Part shown: one piece after another, positions 34,029-39,138 of the stretch
Layout: every line of letters begins with the position of its first letter
How positions within the stretch are numbered: position 1 is the first letter of the stretch
From: Hydrogenophaga intermedia
Lineage (GTDB): Bacteria > Pseudomonadota > Gammaproteobacteria > Burkholderiales > Burkholderiaceae_C
DNA length: 39,138 nt
Direction: 5' to 3'
NCBI RefSeq assembly: GCF_023715105.1
Contig: NZ_JAMBNO010000028.1
Coordinates: 1 to 39,138, forward strand
Notes under the pieces: model-generated
What the model was told of the DNA's origin: nothing
What the model saw: the letters and a program-made list of their open reading frames with translations, nothing else
Databases searched by the model: none
Program-made: the position numbers and the translations under genes

Positions 34029-34373
34029 ATGTTCGAGACCCTGTTGAAGAGACGGACACGCAGAAATTGCAAGCGTATTGGACTGGCAATGGACTTCAGA
34101 GAATTTGTTCCCCAAGAACTGCAAAGATGTGTCGGGTCTGCACTCGATCTCGTGACGGCACACCGCATAGCCAAAGGCTTGGTACTCGACCAAGAGAGAG
34201 TGACGGCGATGCATGAGTCACTCGAAGAACCACTTGTAGCGGCGTTCAGCGAGTTCGACATTGGCTTGTCTCTATTCGCTCAGCGGAGGTGCATGGACAC
34301 CGCAGACAAAACGCAGCACCGAACATCGATCAGCAGGGATCGTAGCTTGGACTGCGCTATGCTGGAACCGTAG
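34029..34373 (+). CDS. Possible hypothetical protein, 114 aa (weak)
   Basis: An open frame from ATG 34029 with no convincing ribosome-binding site. The middle (MDFREFVPQELQRCVGSALDLVTAHRIAKGLVLDQERVTAMHESLEEPLVAAFSEFDIGLSLF) has a believable protein-like, amphipathic composition. The flanks (RRTRRNCK and DKTQHRTSISRDRS) do not. No family is recognised. It could be a remnant of a larger gene or chance coding. The merR promoter region begins within its last codons. Confidence 0.25.
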   Translation: MFETLLKRRTRRNCKRIGLAMDFREFVPQELQRCVGSALDLVTAHRIAKGLVLDQERVTAMHESLEEPLVAAFSEFDIGLSLFAQRRCMDTADKTQHRTSISRDRSLDCAMLEP

Positions 34374-34383
34374 CTAACTACAG
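34368..34383. promoter_or_regulatory. Second MerR-type dyad, before merR
   Basis: CCGTA (34368-34372), 6 bases, TACAG (34379-34383), 8 bases before the merR ATG. It has the same layout as the merT operator (CCGTA-N6-TACGG) with one mismatch. No good -35/-10 pair frames it, so it is more likely a site where MerR represses its own gene. Confidence 0.5.
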
Positions 34384-34391
34384 AGCATCGA

Positions 34392-34820
34392 ATGAACCTG
34401 CACAACGATCACCTGACCATTGGCGAGTTTGGTGCCCTTGCCGGCGTCGGTGTGGAAACGATCAGGTTCTATCAGCGCAAGAGGCTGCTGTCCGAGCCAA
34501 CGCGGAAGGCCGGGAGCATCCGCCGCTATGGCGCTGCCGACGTTGAAAGGCTGCGCTTTATCAAGTCCGCGCAGAGTGTGGGGTTCAGCTTGGATGAAGT
34601 CGGGGAGCTTCTGAGACTTGAGGATGGTGCCCAATGCAAGCAGGCAAGCGCCCTTGCAGAAGCAAAACTTGTCGAGATCCGAAGGAAGTTGGCGGAGTTG
34701 GCGCGCATGGAAGTGGCTCTGTCCGGCCTGGTGAAGGCTTGCCGCGTTGGTCGGGGCAAGGTGGCTTGCCCGCTGATCGCTTCCTTTCATGCACCGACCG
34801 AAACCAATTGCTCTGAATGA
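34392..34820 (+). CDS. merR: Mercury-responsive regulator MerR
   Basis: 142 residues. The N-terminal winged helix reads [26 protein letters not shown], with [29 protein letters not shown], then the long dimerisation helix. The Hg(II)-binding cysteines fall at C82, C117 and C126, exactly the Tn501 MerR numbering, in [17 protein letters not shown] and KVACPLIAS. MerR twists the 19-base-spaced mer promoter when Hg(II) binds. Here merR is codirectional with merT, not divergent as in Tn21/Tn501. A second MerR-like dyad lies just before its start. Confidence 0.95.
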   Translation: MNLHNDHLTIGEFGALAGVGVETIRFYQRKRLLSEPTRKAGSIRRYGAADVERLRFIKSAQSVGFSLDEVGELLRLEDGAQCKQASALAEAKLVEIRRKLAELARMEVALSGLVKACRVGRGKVACPLIASFHAPTETNCSE

Positions 34821-34859
34821 GCCCAGGTACGCTGGAGTGACCACCCTGGTCCAATGGCC

Positions 34860-34890
34860 TTGACTCCGTAGCCTAGTACGGCCTTAGTCT
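34860..34890 (+). promoter_or_regulatory. mer promoter/operator (PmerT)
   Basis: -35 TTGACT (34860-34865), then the dyad CCGTA-N6-TACGG (34866-34881), then -10 TAGTCT (34885-34890). The 19-base spacer and the dyad position directly after the -35 are identical to the Tn21/Tn501 architecture. The merT ATG at 34898 is only 7 bases after the -10, suggesting a leaderless or very short-leader transcript. Confidence 0.9.
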
Positions 34891-34897
34891 TGGCAGC

Positions 34898-35269
34898 ATG
34901 CACACTGAGAAACCGCCGACACAAGGAGCCTCGAGCTCCGCATCTCCTGTACTTGGGGCAGCGATCTTTGCCGCTTTGGTGGCCTCTCTTTGCTGCGTCG
35001 CCCCATTGGTCCTGGTCTTAATTGGCGTGTCAGGCGCCTGGATCGGGCAGCTCACTGCCTTCGAGCAGTACCAGCCCATCTTCCTTGCGATAGCCGGCCT
35101 GGCCCTCTTCATGGCCTGGCGCATGATTTGGCGCGCACCTGTGTGCGAGGACGATCGCGCCTGTGCTACGCCAGAGGGCAAGCATGCCCAGAAAACTGTT
35201 TTCGTGATGGGGGTGATCCTCCTCGTCGTCGTTCTTGGATTTCCTCTTGTCGCCCCACTGTTCTATTGA
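34898..35269 (+). CDS. merT: Mercuric ion transporter MerT
   Basis: A 123-residue inner-membrane protein with three hydrophobic helices. The first carries the vicinal pair C32-C33 (SLCCVAPLVLVLIGVSGAWIG), which accepts Hg(II) from MerP. The cytosolic loop has a second pair, C83 and C89 (APVCEDDRACATPEG). The third helix is TVFVMGVILLVVVLGFPLVAPLFY. The N-terminus is about 10 residues longer than Tn21 MerT and rich in Ser and Pro. No in-frame start lies between 34898 and the first helix. merP follows 7 bases later. Confidence 0.95.
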   Translation: MHTEKPPTQGASSSASPVLGAAIFAALVASLCCVAPLVLVLIGVSGAWIGQLTAFEQYQPIFLAIAGLALFMAWRMIWRAPVCEDDRACATPEGKHAQKTVFVMGVILLVVVLGFPLVAPLFY

Positions 35270-35276
35270 GGTTGAA

Positions 35277-35558
35277 ATGAAAACTGCACTCTTCGTTCTC
35301 GCGGTCTTCGCAACTGGTCCTGCTTTCGCCGACACCCGGACCGTCACCTTGTCTGTACCCACAATGAGCTGCGCGTCTTGTCCCGTGACGATCAAGGCCG
35401 CGCTATCAAAGGTGCCTGGCGTCGCCTCCATCAAGAGCGACCTCGCCAAGCGGCAGACGACTGTGGTGTACGACGACACCAAGGTAGATGTGGCGACCCT
35501 TTCGAGGGCCACTGAAAACGCCGGCTTCCCATCAACACCCGTGAAGGTGGCCAAGTGA
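35277..35558 (+). CDS. merP: Periplasmic mercury-binding protein MerP
   Basis: 93 residues: signal peptide MKTALFVLAVFATGPAFA, then a heavy-metal-associated domain with the binding motif M30-S-C32-A-S-C35. LSKVPGVASIKSDLAKRQTTVVYDD and LSRATENAGFPSTPV complete the ferredoxin-like fold. It captures periplasmic Hg(II) and passes it to MerT. GAGG lies before the ATG at 35277; a longer frame from 35235 overlaps merT and lacks the signal at its N-terminus. The stop overlaps the GTG of the next gene. Confidence 0.95.
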   Translation: MKTALFVLAVFATGPAFADTRTVTLSVPTMSCASCPVTIKAALSKVPGVASIKSDLAKRQTTVVYDDTKVDVATLSRATENAGFPSTPVKVAK

Positions 35559-35776
35559 CAACGCAGCCGGAACTGATCTCCGTGTTGACCTGCCCAAGCT
35601 GCGGACACGCGAAGGTCGAGACCATGCCCACGGATGCGTGTCAGTGGTTCTACGACTGCGAGGGGTGCGGCGCAGTGCTAAAGCCAAAGGCCGGCGACTG
35701 CTGCGTCTACTGCTCCTACGGCACCGTTGCGTGTCCCCCGGTACAGGCGAGCGGGTCCAAAGGCTGCTGCGGCTGA
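35555..35776 (+). CDS. GDCCVxC-motif Cys-rich mer-associated protein
   Basis: 73 residues with eleven Cys: paired C13/C16, C29, C35/C38, then GDCCVYCSYGTVACPP (C49, C50, C53, C60) and a C-terminal C71-C72. The GDCCVxC motif defines a small family commonly found in mer operons, proposed to bind Hg or other soft metals in the cytosol. The GTG start overlaps the merP stop (GTGA). The first half resembles a zinc-ribbon (TCPSCGHAK ... YDCEGCGAV). The C-terminal CC pair recalls the C-terminal Cys pair of MerA, which is otherwise missing from this locus. Confidence 0.9.
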   Translation: MTTQPELISVLTCPSCGHAKVETMPTDACQWFYDCEGCGAVLKPKAGDCCVYCSYGTVACPPVQASGSKGCCG

Positions 35777-35826
35777 TATCAGCACGACAGACCCATAGTC
35801 TGACCACTTACACACGAACCCCGGGA

Positions 35827-35964
35827 ATGACCATGATGAACTGTATGGATGGAATGAGCGGAATGGGCTTGATGATGGCGCCAACGGTGCTGATTTTGCT
35901 TTTGGCTCTGCTTGGCCTGGTACTTGGCACAGGGGTGCTACTAAGACAATTCCGGAAAAGCTGA
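35827..35964 (+). CDS. Met-rich one-helix membrane peptide, 45 aa
   Basis: A short frame from ATG 35827. Seven of the first 17 residues are Met (MTMMNCMDGMSGMGLMM), with one Cys, followed by one hydrophobic helix (APTVLILLLALLGLVLGTGVLL) and a basic tail RQFRKS. The longer frame starting at 35638 lies over the GDCCVxC gene and is not real. The topology would put the Met/Cys-rich end in the periplasm, where it could bind Cu, Ag or Hg. It is not assigned to a named family; short Met-rich membrane peptides are known beside metal genes. Confidence 0.55.
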   Translation: MTMMNCMDGMSGMGLMMAPTVLILLLALLGLVLGTGVLLRQFRKS

Positions 35965-36016
35965 CTATTTCAGGCAATGCGGGCCACCCTCTCCCGCGCC
36001 GCCCCGATCTCGACAT

Positions 36017-36301
36017 TCACCATGCTGGACATGGGTGAGAGCTGCTGCCGGTGGTGGCGAACGACTTCACCTTGTCCCCCAGTGCTGCAAACTCCCGATA
36101 TGCAGAGGGGATCACCTGCCAGCAGGAATATTGCACCTGCAGGAAACTCCGCGGAATCAGGCAATGGGCATTAGGGTCGAACTTGTCCATGTAGATCGTT
36201 CCGTCCAGCAGCACGTTCACCACCATCGTGCCGCCTGGCACAAGGTGAATCTACCGCTCGAAATGCCGGTCGAAAAACTCAACACTGCGGTTGGTGCCCA
36301 T
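36017..36301 (-). pseudogene. SAM-dependent methyltransferase remnant with internal deletion
   Basis: On the minus strand, ATG 36301 begins MGTNRSVEFFDRHFER, resembling the N-terminus of class I methyltransferases of the TehB-like type. A TAG stop follows at 36253-36251. Immediately after, in the same frame, comes HLVPGGTMVVNVLLDGTIYMDKFDP, which looks like the late strand region of such an enzyme (LxPGGxxxVNVLxxGTxYxxxFDP), running to a TGA at 36019-36017. The central SAM-binding part is missing. A large internal deletion is the simplest reading. It lies opposite in strand to the mer genes. Confidence 0.6.
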
Positions 36302-36420
36302 GGGTGTCTCTCTAGTGGATTCCGACGCGCAGGACAGGCCGCGCCTGAATGGGTCGACAGCACCTATACCGAAGGTACATGATCAACAGGGTCGTTTACA
36401 CCAACCCAGAGATCCCCCGC

Positions 36421-37806
36421 ATGCTCAAGGAAGTTTTTGATGCCATCGTCGTCGGCGCTGGCCAGGCAGGCCCCGCCCTGGCCGCGCGCTGTGCCCGCGA
36501 AGGGCTGCGCACCGCCGTGATCGAGCGCCATCTTTTCGGCGGTACCTGCGTGAATGTGGGCTGCGTGCCCACCAAGACACTGGTGGCCAGCGCGCGTGCC
36601 GTGCGCCAGGCGCAGCGCGGCGCCGAGTACGGCTTTGACGCGGGAGACATCCGGGTGAACATGGCGCGGGTGAAGGCGCGCAAGGAAGGCATCGTGCTGC
36701 ACTCGCGGCAGGCGGTGGAGGCGTGGATGCGGGGTCTCGCCCACACCGAGGTGATCACCGGTGAGGCGCGCTTCGTGGCGCCGGCCACGCTGGAGGTGAA
36801 TGGCCGTCAGCTCACAGCACCGCGCATCTTCCTCAACGTGGGTGGACGCTCGGTGCGCCCGGAACTGCAGGGCATTGACGACGTGCCCACCCTGGACAAC
36901 GTATCGATCATGGAGCTGGCGACCGTGCCCGAGCACTTGGTCATTGTGGGCGGCAGCTACATCGGCCTGGAGTTCGCGCAGATGATGCGGCGCTTCGGCG
37001 CCCAGGTGACAGTGGTGGAGCGCTCGGCGCGTCTGCTACCGCGCGAAGACGCCGACGTGTCGGACTGCATCCGCGAGATTCTTCAGGCAGAAGGTGTGCG
37101 CTTCGAACTGGAGGCTGATTGCCTGTCGCTCGCGCAGCGCGCTGATGGCATCGCGGTGGGCGCGCAATGCTCGGATGAACGAGCACCCATCGTCGCCAGC
37201 CATGTGCTGTTGGCCGTGGGCCGCCGCCCCAACACCGACGGACTCGGCCTGGAGAGCGCCGGTATCCGCATGGACGCCAAGGGCTATATCGAAGTGGACG
37301 ACCAGTGCCGCACCAGCGCTGAGGGTGTGTGGGCGGTGGGTGACTGCAACGGCAAAGGCGCTTTCACGCACACCGCCTGGAACGACCACGAGATCGTCGT
37401 TGCGAACCTGTTCGACAACGACCCGCGGCGCATCTCGGACCGCATCCCCTGCTATGCGCTCTTCATCGACCCGGCCCTGGGCCGCATGGGAATGTCCGAG
37501 ACCGAAGCCCGTGCGAGTGGGCGGCGGGTGTTGATGGGCAAGATGCCGATGCAGAAGGTGGGCCGCGCGCGCGAAGCGGGTGAAACCCAGGGCTTCATGA
37601 AGGTACTGGTGGACGCCGACACGCGGCTGCTGATGGGCGCGGCCATCCTCGGACTCAATGGCGACGAAGTGGTGCACAGCCTGCTGGACCAGATGGCCGC
37701 CGGACAGCCCTGCGACGTGATGGCGCGCACTGTACATATTCACCCCACGGTGTCGGAGCTGCTGCCCACGCTGCTGCAGCAGTTGAAGCCACTGGACGGG
37801 CACTGA
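36421..37806 (+). CDS. MerA-like FAD-dependent pyridine nucleotide-disulfide oxidoreductase
   Basis: 461 residues from ATG 36421; ATGs at 36379 and 36349 are in frame. FDAIVVGAGQAGPALAARCA binds FAD. The redox pair C43/C48 lies in FGGTCVNVGCVPTKTL, the second Rossmann motif is LVIVGGSYIGLEFA, then VWAVGDCNGKGAFTHTAWND, and the C-terminal dimer domain ends with VHIHPTVSELLPTLL. It belongs to the mercuric-reductase/LPD superfamily. It lacks both the N-terminal HMA domain and the C-terminal vicinal Cys pair that hand Hg(II) to the active site in true MerA, so I do not name it merA. It probably reduces another substrate, or needs a partner such as the GDCCVxC protein. Confidence 0.85.
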   Translation: MLKEVFDAIVVGAGQAGPALAARCAREGLRTAVIERHLFGGTCVNVGCVPTKTLVASARAVRQAQRGAEYGFDAGDIRVNMARVKARKEGIVLHSRQAVEAWMRGLAHTEVITGEARFVAPATLEVNGRQLTAPRIFLNVGGRSVRPELQGIDDVPTLDNVSIMELATVPEHLVIVGGSYIGLEFAQMMRRFGAQVTVVERSARLLPREDADVSDCIREILQAEGVRFELEADCLSLAQRADGIAVGAQCSDERAPIVASHVLLAVGRRPNTDGLGLESAGIRMDAKGYIEVDDQCRTSAEGVWAVGDCNGKGAFTHTAWNDHEIVVANLFDNDPRRISDRIPCYALFIDPALGRMGMSETEARASGRRVLMGKMPMQKVGRAREAGETQGFMKVLVDADTRLLMGAAILGLNGDEVVHSLLDQMAAGQPCDVMARTVHIHPTVSELLPTLLQQLKPLDGH

Positions 37807-37941
37807 GAGCGCTTCACAACATCAGCCTTTGGCGCTTTATTCCCCACGATACTCCGTGAAGCCATTCCAAGGAGCCTAGGGTGGGCCACTTCGACTAGCT
37901 AAGTTATAGGACGCGTAAGTTTGTTGCATTACTATGTGCAG

Positions 37942-38415
37942 ATGACCTCATTCGCCGACTCTCTCAAAAAAGAAATCGCCCGAGTTGCCCGCAAGGAACT
38001 GCGAGAAGAAATTGCAGCGATGCGCAAGACATCTACGGCTCATCGTTCCGAAATCGCTGCGTTGAAGAAGCAGCTGAAGGCCGTGCAGGCACATGTCAAC
38101 CGGATGAATAGGAATCAGGGCAAAGGCAAGGTGGAAAAGGTTCGGGTCGCGGAGCGTGCAGTACAAGAATCGAGCGCAGTGCAAATTAAAGGGAAACCGG
38201 GGCGCAAAGTGGTGTTCACGTCCGAACGCCTTAAGGCTCAACGCGCCAGATTGGGATTTACCCAAGAGCAGATGGCCAAGCTCTTGGAGGTTTCATCACT
38301 TTCGATCTGGAAGTGGGAGTCTGGCGGGGCTTCTCCTCGCGCCTCGAGAGTGCCGCAGATCCTGGAGCGTCTGGCCCTTGGTAAGCGTGAGGCGGAGTCG
38401 CAGATTGCCGCTTGA
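37942..38415 (+). CDS. XRE-type helix-turn-helix regulator with coiled-coil N-terminus
   Basis: 157 residues. The first 55 are strongly charged and heptad-like (FADSLKKEIARVARKELREEIAAMRK ... EIAALKKQLKAVQAHVNRM), a likely coiled coil. After a basic linker with PGRKVVF, the C-terminal HTH reads LKAQRARLGFTQEQMAKLLEVSSLSIWKWESGGASPRASRVPQIL. The ATG at 37942 is preferred over an in-frame TTG at 37921. Such stand-alone XRE proteins with coiled-coil fronts are common in betaproteobacterial chromosomes; the target is unknown. The 135 bases before it show no clear promoter. Confidence 0.85.
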   Translation: MTSFADSLKKEIARVARKELREEIAAMRKTSTAHRSEIAALKKQLKAVQAHVNRMNRNQGKGKVEKVRVAERAVQESSAVQIKGKPGRKVVFTSERLKAQRARLGFTQEQMAKLLEVSSLSIWKWESGGASPRASRVPQILERLALGKREAESQIAA

Positions 38416-38498
38416 ATGCGCATTACTTCAGTAGTCACCCCTGGCTAGCCTAAAAACGGCTTCATCACGCTAACCCAAGTTTGATTTTCAAAGCCGAA

Positions 38499-39047
38499 CT
38501 ACTGCCCTGCAGCGAGTGTTGTGCTTATTCCACCTCCTTCTGCCGTTTCACCAATCACAACTATTGTGGCCCCCAAGGCCGCCACCATATGCTCTGTCAC
38601 CGACAGGAAGAACGCCTGTCCGATTTTGGGTGAAACCCCTTCAGCGAGATTGATCAGCATGTTGCGGCGCCGCTTCTCTTCAGCCACATTGAGGACGAAG
38701 GAGAGGGCACATGCTTCGCCTTCTATGTCGATGATCTCGGCCCATACCTTGACCTCGACCAGTTCGCCCTTGAGGTTGCACACCTCTGTTTCGTAGCCCA
38801 TCAGGCGACCGTTGCGCCGTATGGTGTTGACATAGTTTTCGCGCACCTGTTTGCTTGGCCAGATACCTGTTTCCAGCGATGTCTTCCCAATGAAGTGTTG
38901 GGGAGGACCACCAAACACCTGCTCGCATGCGTCGTTGACCTCAAGGTAAAGCCCGTCTTTCAGGCGTGTCAGGGTCATGCAAATCGGACTTGGGTTGTCT
39001 CGGGTTATGCCGTAGTCGGCCCTGAAATATTCGTTTTCAGCCAGCGG
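38499..39047 (-). pseudogene. PAS domain plus truncated GAF domain fragment
   Basis: The minus-strand frame is open from 39047 to the TAG at 38501-38499. Recognisable PAS sequence begins before any ATG: ENEYFRADYGITRDNPSPICMTLTRLKDGLYLEVND, so the first ATG (38978) sits inside the domain. GYETEVCNLKGELVEVKVWAEII completes the PAS fold. The GAF-like start GQAFFLSVTEHMVAALGATIVVIGE follows and stops after about 30 residues at TTLAAGQ. Both ends are therefore cut: no N-terminus before the PAS and no completed GAF or output domain. It is most likely a remnant of a larger PAS-GAF signalling protein. Confidence 0.7.
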
Positions 39048-39138
39048 TCAGTCGTGGTGCCGGCTCTCTGATTGCGTTGACGGCGAGGTTGCGCAGCATG
39101 CGAGGCCAGTTGGGCGATAGGGCTGCGGCTTGGCACAG
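39037..39138 (-). CDS. C-terminal fragment of an unidentified protein, possibly a transposase
   Basis: Open on the minus strand from the window edge to a TGA at 39039-39037, giving 33 residues. The piece PNWPRMLRNLAVNAIRE recalls the end of some transposases, but the match is too short to name a family. It overlaps the start of the PAS fragment frame by 11 bases, consistent with an insertion or deletion junction that removed the N-terminus of the PAS protein. Partial at its 5' end. Confidence 0.3.
   Translation of the reverse strand: MCQAAALSPNWPRMLRNLAVNAIREPAPRLTAG

Larger units (their letters stand above)
33824..34391 (+). other. Gap between cusA and merR, mostly unassigned
   Basis: 568 bases of lower GC than its flanks. 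The only plausible coding frame is 34029-34373 on the plus strand, listed separately. It also holds an 8-base inverted repeat at 34008-34025 and a MerR-type dyad at 34368-34383. No transposase or resolvase motif is recognisable in six frames. It may be decayed mobile DNA joining the cus and mer modules. Confidence 0.45.

Noticed and set aside
33758..34261. A 167-codon minus-strand frame between cusA and merR
   Set aside because: It overlaps the end of cusA, has Ser/Ala/Arg-rich low-information sequence and no recognisable motif or ribosome-binding site.
36421..37806. Naming the oxidoreductase merA
   Set aside because: It lacks the N-terminal HMA domain and the C-terminal vicinal cysteines that define mercuric reductase; only the shared CVNVGC redox site is present.
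1..39138. CRISPR array, tRNA or rRNA genes
   Set aside because: I saw no regularly spaced repeats and no cloverleaf or rRNA-like conserved sequence by eye. A covariance-model search would settle the tRNA question.

Overview
The window looks like chromosome or a large plasmid of a high-GC betaproteobacterium, most likely a comamonad of the Hydrogenophaga/Acidovorax/Variovorax type. This is inferred from GC-rich codon use, gene families and gene order; no rRNA or tRNA is present to confirm it. Almost every gene deals with metals, metalloids, chalcogens or thiol/redox chemistry, and insertion-sequence debris lies at both ends.

Layout. (1) 1-86: start of an IS1595-type transposase cut by the window edge. 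(2) 182-4243: two glutathione S-transferases and a fusion of an FAD/NAD(P) oxidoreductase with selenide water dikinase (SelD). (3) 4365-7953: a TVP38 membrane domain fused to a dihydrolipoamide-dehydrogenase-like enzyme, then two glycosyltransferases of the arsenosugar-associated types. (4) 8320-10678: a SulP anion transporter and a double universal stress protein. (5) Minus strand, 16835 down to 10777: radical SAM ArsS, a PhnD/PhnE/PhnC-like ABC transporter, a divergent metallophosphoesterase, an MTA-phosphorylase-like enzyme and a DUF302 protein. The genes from arsS to the phosphoesterase are stop/start coupled. (6) 16940-23998: an ECF sigma factor with its NrsF-type anti-sigma factor, a DUF547 protein, a NrtS-like peptide, and a bufferin (copper-binding RiPP) operon bufA-bufB-bufC-DoxX followed by a YiiX-like hydrolase, an AhpD-like protein and a thioredoxin. 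(7) 24042-27295: an AraC regulator and a small peroxidase/HAD/peroxiredoxin cluster. (8) 27352-33823: a CusCBA-type copper/silver efflux system whose CusB carries its own CusF domain. (9) 34392-37806: merR, merT, merP, a GDCCVxC protein, a Met-rich peptide, a broken methyltransferase and a MerA-like oxidoreductase. (10) 37942-39138: an XRE regulator, a truncated PAS/GAF fragment and an unidentified fragment at the edge.

Main result. Every intergenic GTAAC I found by eye heads a promoter-like element GTAAC(C/G/A)-N15/16-CG(A/T)(A/C). There are six: before the TVP38 fusion, arsS, the sigma factor itself, the DUF547 gene, nrtS and bufA. This matches my recollection of the Caulobacter SigF promoter (GTAACC-N16-CGAA). 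It suggests that one ECF sigma factor encoded here jointly controls a bufferin copper-sequestration operon and a split arsenosugar-like (or selenium-linked) biosynthetic pathway: ArsS, an oxyanion ABC importer, a nucleoside phosphorylase, two glycosyltransferases and a membrane oxidoreductase. That combined regulon is the best candidate for an undescribed system in this window.
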